Below the pieces are notes generated by a model. The model made no database searches, was not told the origin of the DNA, and saw nothing but the letters and a program-made list of their open reading frames with translations. DNA of 64,000 bases from assembly GCF_019204045.1 (NCBI RefSeq), contig NZ_JAGSPC010000001.1:1922001-1986000 (forward strand), read 5' to 3'. The translations under genes and the position numbers were made by a program. Below, piece by piece: positions 33,433 through 42,265 of this stretch (the first letter of the stretch is position 1; each line of letters begins with the position of its first letter). Origin of the DNA: Erythrobacter crassostreae (GTDB lineage: Bacteria; Pseudomonadota; Alphaproteobacteria; Sphingomonadales; Sphingomonadaceae).

Positions 33433-34632
33433 ATGGCCGCATTCAAAACACTCGATGATTTGGGTGACGTGACCGGCAAGGTCGCGCTCGTTCGGGTTGA
33501 TCTCAACCTGCCGATGAAAGACGGTTCCGCGACCGATGTTACGCGTGTCGAGGCGATCAAGTCGACTGTGCTCGAACTGGCCGAAAAGGGCGCGAAAGTG
33601 CTTATGCTGGCGCATTTTGGGCGTCCAGGTGGGAAACGTTCATCGGTGCTATCAACCAGCATGGTTGTTGGCGATGTCGAGGGTGTCCTCGGCAAAGAGC
33701 TGATGTTCATTCCCGAAGTCGCCGGACCGGTTGTGGAACAGTCCATCGGCATCCTGCGTAATGGAGATATCGGTTTGCTCGACAACACCCGTTTCTGGGC
33801 AGGCGAGACCGAAAACGATCCGAACTTTGCGCAAAGCATTGCGGCGCATGGTGATTTCTTCGTGAATGACGCATTCAGCGCCGCACACCGCGCTCACGCA
33901 ACAACAGAAGGTATCACGCACCACTTGCCGTCCTACGCGGGCCGCGCCATGGAGCGCGAGCTTAAGGCGCTGGAGGCCGCACTCGGCACTCCCGAACAGC
34001 CGGTTGCCGCAGTTGTGGGCGGTGCCAAGGTTTCGACCAAGCTGGCGGTTCTCGAAAACCTGGTTGGCAAGGTGCAGCACCTCATTATCGGCGGGGGCAT
34101 GGCCAACACCTTTCTCGCCGCGCGCGGTGTGAATGTTGGTAAGTCACTTTGCGAGCATGATCTTACGGATACCGCATCCAAGATCATGGATGAGGCCGAC
34201 CATGCAGGTTGCACCGTACACCTGCCCTATGATGTCGTCGTATCGAAAGAATTCGCCGCGAATCCTGATAGCTTGCGCACCTGCAACGTTCACGAAGTCA
34301 CAGAAGACGAGATGATTCTCGACATTGGCCCGCTCGCAACGGAAGCGCTTGCTGATGTCCTTAAGACTTGTCGAACTCTGGTGTGGAACGGGCCGCTCGG
34401 CGCATTCGAGACTGAGCCGTTTGATGCAGCGACCGTCGCACTGGCGCGCCATGCGGCTGCGCTCACGCAAGAAGGTTCACTGATCAGCGTAGCCGGCGGA
34501 GGCGACACCGTCGCCGCGCTGGCACAAGCAGGTGTGACCCAAGACGTCACCTACATTTCAACCGCAGGCGGCGCCTTCCTTGAATGGATGGAAGGTAAGG
34601 AGCTGCCCGGCGTCGCCGCTTTGAGCAAATAG
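33433..34632 (+). CDS. pgk: Phosphoglycerate kinase
   Basis: 399 residues. The substrate-binding RVDLNLPMKDG near residue 21 and AHFGRPGGKR near 60, the hinge stretch VVGGAKVSTKLAVLENL near 196, and the nucleotide-site GGGDTVAALAQAG near 355 are all intact. It makes ATP from 1,3-bisphosphoglycerate. Only 2 bp separate it from the next gene, so the small genes downstream are probably co-transcribed. Confidence 0.96.
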   Translation: MAAFKTLDDLGDVTGKVALVRVDLNLPMKDGSATDVTRVEAIKSTVLELAEKGAKVLMLAHFGRPGGKRSSVLSTSMVVGDVEGVLGKELMFIPEVAGPVVEQSIGILRNGDIGLLDNTRFWAGETENDPNFAQSIAAHGDFFVNDAFSAAHRAHATTEGITHHLPSYAGRAMERELKALEAALGTPEQPVAAVVGGAKVSTKLAVLENLVGKVQHLIIGGGMANTFLAARGVNVGKSLCEHDLTDTASKIMDEADHAGCTVHLPYDVVVSKEFAANPDSLRTCNVHEVTEDEMILDIGPLATEALADVLKTCRTLVWNGPLGAFETEPFDAATVALARHAAALTQEGSLISVAGGGDTVAALAQAGVTQDVTYISTAGGAFLEWMEGKELPGVAALSK

Positions 34633-34634
34633 GA

Positions 34635-35060
34635 ATGGCCGAAATCGAAGCCCTGATCGAAGCGCAGGAATTGCGCTTTATGCAAAGCTGGATGCACCGC
34701 GACGCGACCGCGATCCGCGACATCGCTGCTCGTGATTTCATGATGATGGTTGGCAGCAGCCCTCCTGAACTTCTTGATCGCCCAAGCTTCCTTGCTGCGA
34801 CTGCGGATGGCTTTCGCTGCATTGGGTTTCGGCTTGGCCAATCCTTTGTTAGGCGCCATGGCAGATGCGCGTGGTATGTTGCCGGAGCAAGGCTTGAGCT
34901 TGAGCTTGGCCGGATTGAATGGAGCGGCGATTTCATGCTGACCGGGCTGTGGCGCAAATCGCGTTTTCAGGGCTGGAAACTGGCCGAGCACAGCATCGCG
35001 CCATCTGCGAAAGATGGCCGTTTCAGTGAAACCGTTCGCAGTATGCAATTGTGGACGTAA
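34635..35060 (+). CDS. NTF2-like (DUF4440/SnoaL-type) small protein
   Basis: 141 residues. The helix at the start (IEALIEAQELRFMQSWMHRD) followed by a cone of strands with WSGDFMLTGLWRKSRFQGWKL fits the NTF2-like fold used by DUF4440 and SnoaL-type proteins. Such proteins may be enzymes or simple ligand-binding domains. The gene follows pgk by 2 bp and precedes a thioesterase by 6 bp, so the operon context is tight, but its task is unknown. Confidence 0.7.
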   Translation: MAEIEALIEAQELRFMQSWMHRDATAIRDIAARDFMMMVGSSPPELLDRPSFLAATADGFRCIGFRLGQSFVRRHGRCAWYVAGARLELELGRIEWSGDFMLTGLWRKSRFQGWKLAEHSIAPSAKDGRFSETVRSMQLWT

Positions 35061-35066
35061 TTTGAA

Positions 35067-35534
35067 ATGAGCGAACCAACCACCGAGTATGGCTATTACA
35101 ACGCCGTGGAATGCACCGAAGGCGAGTTTGCGGGCTGGTACCACTGGAACCATGATCCTTACGAAACCCGTAGCGGCCCGTTCTTTATGCGCCGCGAGGA
35201 TGACGGCGCATATCTGAGCGCTTTCCGCGCCGAGCAGCAGCATATGAATGGCGCGGGATCCATGCATGGCGGCTGCCTGATGACCTTTGCCGATTTTGCC
35301 TTGTTTGCGATTGCGACGGATGAGCTTGCCGGGGCGGATGCCGTGACAATGAACCTGTCGAGCGACTTCCTTGGCGGTATCCCAAAGGGGGCATTGGTCG
35401 AAGCGCGCGGTGAGGTTACTCGCGGCGGCGGTAAGACGGTGTTTGTTCGCGGTCTTATCACGGGTGACGGGAAACCCGCGCTCAGCTTCACAGGCATTAT
35501 CCGCAAATTCAGCCCCCGTAAGACCTCGGGGTAA
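35067..35534 (+). CDS. PaaI-family thioesterase (hotdog fold)
   Basis: 155 residues. The hotdog signature is visible: the helix stretch AGSMHGGCLMTFADFALFAIA near residues 63-85 with the HGG motif, and the following strand VTMNLSSDFLGGIPKGALVEA. PaaI-type enzymes hydrolyse acyl-CoA esters. It sits between the NTF2-like gene and the 2OG-type gene in the pgk-fda run. The physiological substrate is unknown. Confidence 0.85.
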   Translation: MSEPTTEYGYYNAVECTEGEFAGWYHWNHDPYETRSGPFFMRREDDGAYLSAFRAEQQHMNGAGSMHGGCLMTFADFALFAIATDELAGADAVTMNLSSDFLGGIPKGALVEARGEVTRGGGKTVFVRGLITGDGKPALSFTGIIRKFSPRKTSG

Positions 35535-35545
35535 GACCTGACATT

Positions 35546-36193
35546 ATGGCCCAGACCCACTCCTTGTTCTCCACGCCGTTTGTTGTCGATCAGCTACAGA
35601 GCGAGGCGGGAATTGCGGCGCTGCGTCAGGTAATCGAAGCCGAACAGGCGCGCGATGCGGCCGGGGTTTCGATCTCGAACCTAGGCGGTTGGCACTCGAA
35701 CACACAGATGATCGATTGGGGCGGAGAGGCGGCGAAAGCGCTTGCATTCAAAGCCATGCAATTGGCTGACGCTTACACTCAGGATGACAAAAGCCCGCAA
35801 GAAAGCCGGTTTGGCTGGGTACCGGAAATGTGGGCCAATGTTTCAAGCAAAGGTAACGCCAACCAATACCATACGCATCCGGGCAGCTATTGGTCATTGG
35901 TTGCCTATGTCGATGACGGGTATGATGGGGATGATGATCCTAGCCTTGGCGGACATCTTCAGTTGCTCGACCCACGCATGCCGATGGTTCGGATGACTGC
36001 CCCCGATCTACGCGTCAAAGAAGCTAATGGAGTTCCGCAGGTCAGCGAGATGTCCATTCGACCGAAGACCGGAATGATCGTGATGTTTCCCAGCTGGCTG
36101 CAACACGCGGTCCGGCCATTTCAAGGGCAGGGGACGCGGATCAGCATTGCGATCAACCTCACTCCCGGCTTGAAAGCGCAAGGCTCCACTTGA
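35546..36193 (+). CDS. TIGR02466-like putative 2-oxoglutarate/Fe(II) oxygenase
   Basis: 215 residues. The stretch NQYHTHPGSYWSLVAYVDDG near residue 108 and WLQHAVRPFQGQGTRISIAI near 190 resemble the double-stranded beta-helix of Fe(II)/2OG dioxygenases, where His, Asp/Glu and a later His plus Arg bind metal and 2-oxoglutarate. The nearest family I recall is TIGR02466, with no assigned substrate. The gene lies 11 bp after the thioesterase. I cannot name the substrate. Confidence 0.7.
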   Translation: MAQTHSLFSTPFVVDQLQSEAGIAALRQVIEAEQARDAAGVSISNLGGWHSNTQMIDWGGEAAKALAFKAMQLADAYTQDDKSPQESRFGWVPEMWANVSSKGNANQYHTHPGSYWSLVAYVDDGYDGDDDPSLGGHLQLLDPRMPMVRMTAPDLRVKEANGVPQVSEMSIRPKTGMIVMFPSWLQHAVRPFQGQGTRISIAINLTPGLKAQGST

Positions 36194-36284
36194 AAACCAG
36201 TGTTAACGGCGTTGCCCCACGGCGCGCCTCTGGCTAAGGCGCCAGCGAACCCTTGATGCATAGGTATGCACCCTGAAAGGACGA

Positions 36285-37178
36285 TTGATGAACACCGAAG
36301 AGATGACCGCCAAGATTGCCAATGGACAAGGCTTTATCGCCGCACTGGACCAGTCGGGCGGCTCGACGCCAAAGGCGCTGCGCGGTTACGGTGTTGAAGA
36401 TGGTGAATGGAGCGGTGACGATGAAATGTTCGCTCAAATCCATGCGATGCGCAGCCGTGTGATCACATCACCATGCTTTGGCAGCGGCAAAGTCATCGGC
36501 GCGATCTTGTTTGAAAGAACCATGGATGGCAGCGTTGAAGGTAAGACGACCGCGGATGCTCTGAAAGCGCGCGGCATCGTGCCTTTCATCAAGGTCGATC
36601 AGGGGCTCGCCGACGAAGAAAACGGCGCGCAGATGATGAAGCCACTCGATAAGCTCCCAGCTCTGCTCGAGAAATCAGTTGGCCACGGTATGTTCGGCAC
36701 CAAAATGCGCTCTGTGATCAAATCGGCCAATCCTGTTGGTATCGCCGCTGTCGTTGAGCAGCAGTTTGCCGTCGGAAATCAGATCGCTGATGCGGGTCTG
36801 ATGCCGATGCTTGAGCCGGAATATGATATCACCGCCGGTGACCGCGAAGCGGGCGAAGACATTTTGCTGGCCGAGATCATGAAGGGCCTTGATGCACTTT
36901 CGGAAGGCCGCAAGGTCATGCTCAAGCTCTCGATCCCGGTAAAGGCTGGGCACTATGCGCCAGCGATCAATCATCCGAATGTGCTGCGCGTCGTTGCTCT
37001 TTCGGGCGGTTTTTCGACCGATGATGCGTGCGAGCGCCTGGCGAAGAACCCGGGCATGATCGCGAGCTTCAGCCGAGGCCTGTTGCAGGATCTACGCAAA
37101 GGTCAGTCGGATGATGAGTTCGATGGCACGCTGGGCAGCGCGATCGAGAAAATCGCCGGAGCCAGCTGCGCTGGATAA
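36285..37178 (+). CDS. fda: Fructose-bisphosphate aldolase, class I
   Basis: 297 residues. The class I, bacterial Fda-type start (AALDQSGGSTPKALRGYG near 20) and the lysine region KLSIPVKAGHYAP near residue 206 are present. It cleaves fructose 1,6-bisphosphate through a Schiff-base lysine and needs no metal. A good AAAGGA ribosome site precedes the ATG. It is 91 bp after the 2OG-like gene, so it may have its own promoter. Confidence 0.9.
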   Translation: MMNTEEMTAKIANGQGFIAALDQSGGSTPKALRGYGVEDGEWSGDDEMFAQIHAMRSRVITSPCFGSGKVIGAILFERTMDGSVEGKTTADALKARGIVPFIKVDQGLADEENGAQMMKPLDKLPALLEKSVGHGMFGTKMRSVIKSANPVGIAAVVEQQFAVGNQIADAGLMPMLEPEYDITAGDREAGEDILLAEIMKGLDALSEGRKVMLKLSIPVKAGHYAPAINHPNVLRVVALSGGFSTDDACERLAKNPGMIASFSRGLLQDLRKGQSDDEFDGTLGSAIEKIAGASCAG

Positions 37179-37186
37179 TTGATACG

Positions 37187-37663
37187 ATGTGCGGACCGCG
37201 ACACTTTGACTATTATCAGGGTGTGGCTCCTATGATGTGGGTGATGTTTGCACTATCGCTGCTCGAATTGGTTGCGGTGCACTTTTTCGTTGCGATCAAA
37301 TGGCCCTATATCGGTTGGCCATTGACGATCCTATCGGCGATCGGCGCGCTCTGGATACTGGTCTGGATACGATCTTTCCGGTCGAGGCCGCATAGCCTGT
37401 CTGGCAACCAACTGACGCTTAATTTCGGCAACCTCAAATCTGTGCAACTCGATCTTGCGAACATCGCCCGGATCAAACGCGGTTGGGAACAAGGCGCGCT
37501 TGAAAAGAAAGACCATATCAATCTGGCTGGAATTGCGTTTCCCAATCGCTGCATCGAATTGCTGGAACCGTTGGAGAAGGGACGCAGCCGCGTGTTTGTG
37601 CGGGTTGATGATCCCGGCGCGTTTGATGATGCCTTGGGCGATAGCGGCGTTGTGTTTGAATGA
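37187..37663 (+). CDS. Small membrane protein, function unknown
   Basis: 158 residues. Two membrane segments at about 16-35 and 42-64 precede a soluble domain of strands (PHSLSGNQLTLNFGNLKSVQ..., CIELLEPLEKGRSRVFVRVDD) that looks PH-like. There is no good ribosome site at the ATG at 37187; an internal ATG at 37232 (MMWVMFALSL) is the alternative. It follows fda by 8 bp. It has a layout like the 16097-16627 gene, but I see no clear sequence identity. Confidence 0.6.
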   Translation: MCGPRHFDYYQGVAPMMWVMFALSLLELVAVHFFVAIKWPYIGWPLTILSAIGALWILVWIRSFRSRPHSLSGNQLTLNFGNLKSVQLDLANIARIKRGWEQGALEKKDHINLAGIAFPNRCIELLEPLEKGRSRVFVRVDDPGAFDDALGDSGVVFE

Positions 37664-37732
37664 ACAGTTTGCGCACGGCGCGGCAAAAGCTGCGCTTGGC
37701 CTTGGCACGAAGCATCGCTAAGCGCGTAGGCG

Positions 37733-38380
37733 ATGATTGAAACACAGCTTTACCTTGTATCCCCTCAAGAGGTCGGCGGAGACTTTCCCGCACGGCTCGA
37801 ACGCGCGCTTGTCGCCGGGAAAGGGATCGTCACCGCGTTCCAGTTCCGTGTCAAAGGAGCCGAGGATCAACACCAATTGGCAGCCCTGGCTGAGCCTTTG
37901 CAAACGATCTGCGCGGCCCATGATGTTGCCTTTATCGTCAATGACAGCGTCCCGCTTGCAAGGCGTCTCAAAGCGGACGGCGTGCATCTGGGGCAGGGCG
38001 ATGGCGACCCCAAAGAAGCGCGGGAAGAGTTGGGCCGCGACGCACAGATTGGCGTGACCTGCCACGCATCCAAACATCTCGCGATGGATGCGGGCGAGGC
38101 TGGCGCAGACTATATTGCCTTTGGTGCTTTTTTTGAAAGCACGACCAAAGATAAAGGGGATGCTGAGCGTCCGACGGTTGAGACAATCGAATGGTGGGCG
38201 ACGCTGTTCGAGATTCCCTGTGTTGTGATCGGGGGCATCACTCCAGACAATTGTGCGCCATTGATCAAGGCGGGCGCAGATTTCCTCGCTGTTTCTGGCG
38301 CTGTTTGGAATGGTGACGAGGTTGCAATCGTTGAGGCATTTGTACAAGTGATCAACGAGACTGAGAGGCCCAAGCCATGA
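37733..38380 (+). CDS. thiE: Thiamine-phosphate synthase-like protein
   Basis: 215 residues of the ThiE/TenI TIM-barrel family. The phosphate and pyrimidine sites are visible (FIVNDSVPLARRLKADGVHLGQGD near 62-86, GADYIAFGAFFESTTK near 122, CVVIGGITPDNC near 162 and a C-terminal FLAVSGAVW). ThiE joins HMP-pyrophosphate and thiazole phosphate to make thiamine phosphate. No other thi gene is nearby, so a TenI-like role remains possible. The stop overlaps the start of the next gene by 4 bp (ATGA). Confidence 0.85.
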   Translation: MIETQLYLVSPQEVGGDFPARLERALVAGKGIVTAFQFRVKGAEDQHQLAALAEPLQTICAAHDVAFIVNDSVPLARRLKADGVHLGQGDGDPKEAREELGRDAQIGVTCHASKHLAMDAGEAGADYIAFGAFFESTTKDKGDAERPTVETIEWWATLFEIPCVVIGGITPDNCAPLIKAGADFLAVSGAVWNGDEVAIVEAFVQVINETERPKP

Positions 38381-38691
38381 AATTCTTCGATCGTATCCTC
38401 ACCATTGTGATCACCGCAACGCTGACATCAGCGGCTTGGATTATTTTCGGTGGGACGGTCTTCGAAATGGCGAGCGACCGTCAAGATGAAGCTGCGCCAC
38501 CGGTTGATACGCCGGAGCCGGTCGTTCCAACGCCGGCTGTAACAGCCGCGCCTTCTGCGCCGTCAATTGCGGCTCCTGATGTCACAGAAACGCCAACGGT
38601 TGCTCCTACGACAGCACCGACACCGCCCGCCGTGCCGGAGCCATCGCCATCACCCGAAGCATCTGAAGCGCCGGAACCAACCGAAGCGTAA
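38377..38691 (+). CDS. Membrane-anchored Pro/Ala/Thr-rich protein, function unknown
   Basis: 104 residues. A hydrophobic N-terminal segment (IVITATLTSAAWIIFGGTV) anchors it; the rest is a low-complexity PTP/APT/PEP-rich tail that probably extends into the periplasm. It is coupled to thiE by a 4-bp overlap. The stop abuts the convergent gene at 38692. No recognised family. Confidence 0.6.
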   Translation: MKFFDRILTIVITATLTSAAWIIFGGTVFEMASDRQDEAAPPVDTPEPVVPTPAVTAAPSAPSIAAPDVTETPTVAPTTAPTPPAVPEPSPSPEASEAPEPTEA

Positions 38692-39054
38692 CTAGGATTG
38701 ACCACCTAGGCGCGTGCAGATCAGCTTCCCGCGCTTTAGCTGGTTGGTGCCCACACGCGAAAAACGCTCACCCTTTTTGGGGCCGCGCGTGAAGGTCAAA
38801 GACTTACCTCGGAGCAGGTAAATGCCTTTGCCCGCAGTGTTCGTATAGCTGGAAGCCGAGCCGAGGCGGAATTCTTCTTCTTTTACTACGTCAAATGCTT
38901 TGCCGCCGACATCGCCCGGCAGCGCGCATTGGTACGTGCCGTGCGGCATCGTCGTAAGCTTGCCGCCGACAGGTTTGTCCTGCGCCATCATGGGCGCGGC
39001 AGCCGCGACACCAGCCGCAAACGCAGTGAGAAGAAATATGTATCGTGTTTTCAT
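38692..39054 (-). CDS. Secreted protein, function unknown
   Basis: 120 residues with a clear signal peptide (KTRYIFLLTAFAAGVAAAAP, cleavage near MAQ at 25). The mature part holds two cysteines (TYQCALPG near residue 42, LICTRLGG near 113) that could form a disulfide, and a beta-rich pattern. It looks like a short periplasmic protein of a sphingomonad-specific type; I know no function. It is convergent with the Pro/Ala-rich gene and stands alone. Confidence 0.65.
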   Translation of the reverse strand: MKTRYIFLLTAFAAGVAAAAPMMAQDKPVGGKLTTMPHGTYQCALPGDVGGKAFDVVKEEEFRLGSASSYTNTAGKGIYLLRGKSLTFTRGPKKGERFSRVGTNQLKRGKLICTRLGGQS

Positions 39055-39277
39055 AGCGGTGTACTCTTAGTGCGCACCGGAGTAACATTATGTGGCGTCA
39101 CTATCCATGCTGTTAACCATCGTAAGGTGAATTGCGGCTGACATTTTACGACAAGTTACCTTCCGCCTCCGGTGTGCTTGCCGAGAACTCCTACCTCCGC
39201 TATTGGCGCGCATCACAGTTATCTTGAGCGCGCCGCCCTTGCCGCGCGCCACATCTCCGACAAAGGCAGCAGGCCCC

Positions 39278-39841
39278 ATGAAAATCAGCGGCGTAGACAT
39301 TCGTCCCGGCAACATCATCGAATATGAAAAAGGCATCTGGAAAGTTGCCAAGATTCAGCACACCCAGCCGGGTAAGGGCGGGGCGTACATGCAGGTCGAG
39401 ATGAAGAACCTGCAAGATGGCCGCAAAACCAACGTTCGTTTCCGCAGTGCAGACACTGTTGAAAAGGTGCGCCTCGATACTGCTGATTATCAGTTCCTCT
39501 ATGAAGACGGCGACATGCTCGTTTTCATGGATCAGGTGAACTACGAGCAGATCATGCTGCCGAGTGACCTTTTGGGCGATGCACGTCCATTTCTTCAAGA
39601 CGGTATGCAGGTCATGCTTGAGCTGTGGGAAGAGAAACCGATTTCGGTTCAGCTTCCAAACCAGATCGAAGCTGAAATCGTAGAAGCCGATGCGGTTGTC
39701 AAAGGGCAGACCGCTTCGTCCAGCTACAAACCTGCAGTGCTCGACAATGGTGTTCGCATCATGGTTCCGCCGCACATCGGCAGCGGCACACGCATTGTTG
39801 TCGATGTGTATGAACAAACTTATGTCGGCAAAGCGAGCTAA
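39278..39841 (+). CDS. efp: Elongation factor P
   Basis: 187 residues. EF-P relieves ribosome stalling at polyproline. The KOW domain begins [19 protein letters not shown], and the tip loop reads [10 protein letters not shown] with a lysine at the site that is modified in E. coli. The C-terminal OB domain closes with [20 protein letters not shown] start at the ATG at 39278; a longer frame from 39203 adds 25 residues not found in EF-P. The inositol monophosphatase follows by 6 bp. Confidence 0.95.
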   Translation: MKISGVDIRPGNIIEYEKGIWKVAKIQHTQPGKGGAYMQVEMKNLQDGRKTNVRFRSADTVEKVRLDTADYQFLYEDGDMLVFMDQVNYEQIMLPSDLLGDARPFLQDGMQVMLELWEEKPISVQLPNQIEAEIVEADAVVKGQTASSSYKPAVLDNGVRIMVPPHIGSGTRIVVDVYEQTYVGKAS

Positions 39842-39847
39842 CCCAGA

Positions 39848-40666
39848 ATGTCGATGTTTTCAGGCCTGATTCGCGTCATGGAGCGCGCTGCGCGTAAAGC
39901 GGGCGGCCGCTTGCGCCGCGATTTTGGCGAGGTTGAACACCTGCAGGTGAGCCGCAAGGGCCCAGCCGACTTTGTGTCCAAAGCGGATATGCGGGCCGAG
40001 CGTATCCTTTATGATGAGCTTCTCAATGCTCGGCCCGGTTGGGGCTTTGTTTTGGAAGAAGCTGGCGTCATCGAAGGCGATCCCGGCATGCCGCGCTGGA
40101 TCATCGATCCGCTCGATGGAACAAGCAACTTTTTGCACGGTATTCCGCACTTTGCGATCAGCATTGCTGTTCAAGAACCGCGCCTTGATGGCAAGGGCTG
40201 GGGCGATGTCACCGCCGCTGTGATCTACCACCCAATCAACGACGAAACGTACTGGGCCGAGAAAACCCGCGGTGCGTGGCTGCAAGATGCGCGTTTGCGT
40301 GTTTCTGGTCGCCGCCATCTTGATGAAGCATTGATCGCGACAGGTATTCCGTTTCAGGGTCACGGTGATTTTGCCGAGTGGAGCCGGATTTTCGGCGCGA
40401 TCGGACCTGAAGTTGCCGGAATCCGCCGCTTTGGTGCCGCGTCGCTCGATATGGCTTATGTGGCGCAGGGCCGTTTTGACGGTTTCTGGGAAAGCGGCCT
40501 CAATGACTGGGATACAGCCGCTGGCTGTCTTTTGATCCGTGAGGCAGGCGGGTTTGTTAGCGATTATCGCGGGCGTTCGAACCCGATCCATTCGGCTCAG
40601 GTTCTGGCGGCGAACGACGCGCTGCATTCCAAACTGCACAAACTGCTGGCGACATCGCTTAAGTAG
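39848..40666 (+). CDS. suhB: Inositol monophosphatase family protein
   Basis: 272 residues. Metal-binding motifs are intact: the WIIDPLDGTSNFLHGIPHF stretch near residue 80 and ESGLNDWDTAAGCLLIREAGG near residue 215. In E. coli SuhB also affects rRNA transcription, but the catalytic family includes many phosphatases. It is coupled to efp by 6 bp. A strong hairpin follows the stop, just before tRNA-Leu. Confidence 0.9.
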   Translation: MSMFSGLIRVMERAARKAGGRLRRDFGEVEHLQVSRKGPADFVSKADMRAERILYDELLNARPGWGFVLEEAGVIEGDPGMPRWIIDPLDGTSNFLHGIPHFAISIAVQEPRLDGKGWGDVTAAVIYHPINDETYWAEKTRGAWLQDARLRVSGRRHLDEALIATGIPFQGHGDFAEWSRIFGAIGPEVAGIRRFGAASLDMAYVAQGRFDGFWESGLNDWDTAAGCLLIREAGGFVSDYRGRSNPIHSAQVLAANDALHSKLHKLLATSLK

Positions 40667-40701
40667 TTTGAGCACGAGAACGGAAACGCAGCTTGAAGTC
40701 C

Positions 40702-40735
40702 GAGCAGAGCGGCGCTAACAGCGCGTCCTCTGCTC
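40702..40735. terminator. Two-tier hairpin between suhB and tRNA-Leu
   Basis: Perfect 8-bp stem GAGCAGAG / CTCTGCTC with an inner GCGCT/AGCGC stem. It lacks a T-run, so it may be a terminator of suhB without a strong tail, or a leader structure that the tRNA processing enzymes see. Confidence 0.45.
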
Positions 40736-40741
40736 AGGTGT

Positions 40742-40826
40742 GCCCCTGTGGTGGAATTGGTAGACGCGCTCGACTCAAAATCGAGTTCCTAACGGAGTGC
40801 CCGTTCGAGTCGGGCCAGGGGCACCA
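40742..40826 (+). tRNA. tRNA-Leu (anticodon CAA)
   Basis: 85 bases with a long variable arm and encoded CCA. The acceptor stem GCCCCTG pairs with CAGGGGC. The anticodon stem CTCGA/TCGAG encloses CTCAAAA, giving anticodon CAA (reads TTG). Confidence 0.96.
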
Positions 40827-40870
40827 AATTTTGAAAAAATTTGGTTTGTTTGTTTGCGTGTCGCATCCGC

Positions 40871-40920
40871 GACGCGATTTCCTCGCACCTATTGGTGCTG
40901 CGGGCGGGCGGTCGCCCTTG
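40871..40920 (-). repeat. Dispersed GC-rich repeat, copy C (inverted)
   Basis: Read on the minus strand it contains CGCAAGGGCGACCGCCCGCC followed by CGCAGC and GCGAGGAAATCGC, matching copy A and most of copy B near the 6S gene. Confidence 0.7.
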
Positions 40921-40980
40921 CGGCGCTTCGCGCCGAGCTCCGCAGCGAACCATTATTCTAGAACAATTTCGACGCCGCAG

Positions 40981-41060
40981 GCGTCGCAAGCGCGACTGCG
41001 CGCCCGAGCCTATGCGAGGGAAGCCAAACGGGCCGGATGGCCAGCGCCCGGCGCTTGAGG
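40981..41060 (+). repeat. Dispersed GC-rich repeat, copy D (diverged)
   Basis: A diverged version in the same direction as copy B: GTCGCAAGCGCGACTGCGCG, then GCGAGGGAAGCC, ending in GGCGCTTGAGG, the same right end as copy B. Together C and D fill most of the 261-bp gap between tRNA-Leu and the alcohol dehydrogenase. Confidence 0.6.
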
Positions 41061-41087
41061 GCGCAAACGAAGCGCGAAACAAAAACG

Positions 41088-42134
41088 CTAGCCAACATCA
41101 ATGCGTAGCTTGATCACGCCGTCTTCGCGGCTGTCGAACAGGCGATATGCTTCTGCGCCTTCGCTGAGGTCGAATTGGTGGCTGAATAGCCCATCGGCTT
41201 TGATCCGGCCTGACTGCACCAGCGGGACAAGGTGTGGCCACATGTTCTGCACGTCGCAAATGCCGCCGCGAACAGTGATGTTTTTGAACATGATCAGCGG
41301 CAGCGCCAGCGTATCATTTGGTTCGGGAATACCAATGAAGCTGGCATTGCCGCCGCGTGCGACCATCGGCAGAACCAAATTGATCGCGCCTTTCGCGCCC
41401 GAGGCTTCGAACACGGATTGCACGCCGGCGCCGCCCGTTGCCTCCATGATCTGACCAATCATGTCTGGTGAAGGGGCAAGTGTCGTTGCACCCAACTTCG
41501 CCGCCATGTCGCGGCGCGATGCAACCGGATCAATTGCAAATACCTGAGCCGCGCCCATTAGAAACGCCAGCTCAACCGCGATTATGCCGATTGGGCCAAG
41601 GCCAACTACGGCAACACTGCCGCCAGGTTTTGGATCGGCGCGGGTAAGCCCGAAATATGCAGTTGCCATGCCGTCTGTCAGCAGCAAAGCCTGCTCCGTT
41701 GTGAGGCCATCTGTTGAATAGAGGGTCGTATCGGCGTTAGGCACGTTCACAAATTCGGCCTGCCCACCCTGAAGGCCGGTGCTGAGGCCGAATGCTGTCG
41801 CCTCCTTGCACGACCAGACGTTGCCGGTCAGGCAGTGCTGGCACGTTCCGCACCCAGTGCCGCCCGCCGCGAGCACTTTATCGCCAAGCTTGAAGCCGTG
41901 AACCGCATCGCCCGCTTCAACTACCTCGCCCACAAATTCATGCCCGACGCAAAAGCGCGGCGTGTCAGTGCCATATTGCGTATTCCCAATGTGCGCGCCG
42001 TGATACATGTGCAGATCACTGCCGCATATCGAACAGCTTTCCACTTTGAGAATTGCGCTGTTTGCGCTGCGCAATTCCGGGTCGGTGTAGCCTTCATAGC
42101 GAATGTCACGCGGACCATTGAATACCAGTGCCTT
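41088..42134 (-). CDS. Zinc-dependent alcohol dehydrogenase
   Basis: 348 residues of the MDR superfamily. Catalytic zinc ligands are seen in SICGSDLHMYHG and VGHEFVGEV; the structural zinc cysteines are in GCGTCQHCLTGNVWSC, and the nucleotide fold starts VAVVGLGPIG near residue 165. The enzyme oxidises an alcohol or polyol with NAD(P); the substrate is not readable. I start at the ATG at 42134 (MKALVFNGPRD); an earlier in-frame ATG adds six residues. Confidence 0.9.
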   Translation of the reverse strand, partial: KALVFNGPRDIRYEGYTDPELRSANSAILKVESCSICGSDLHMYHGAHIGNTQYGTDTPRFCVGHEFVGEVVEAGDAVHGFKLGDKVLAAGGTGCGTCQHCLTGNVWSCKEATAFGLSTGLQGGQAEFVNVPNADTTLYSTDGLTTEQALLLTDGMATAYFGLTRADPKPGGSVAVVGLGPIGIIAVELAFLMGAAQVFAIDPVASRRDMAAKLGATTLAPSPDMIGQIMEATGGAGVQSVFEASGAKGAINLVLPMVARGGNASFIGIPEPNDTLALPLIMFKNITVRGGICDVQNMWPHLVPLVQSGRIKADGLFSHQFDLSEGAEAYRLFDSREDGVIKLRIDVG

Positions 42135-42265
42135 CACATTCTTACCTTCCAAATCCCAAGTATGCAGGCACCATCGGGGTATGAAGGGAGAGGAGCAAGT
42201 GCCCCGTTCAGCTAAAATCGCTTGATCTTATGAGCGATAGTTGAAAAACCCCGCAGCACAGGCTC

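Noticed and set aside
40693..41082. Small frames on both strands across tRNA-Leu and repeat copies C and D
   Set aside because: They run through a tRNA and low-complexity repeats.
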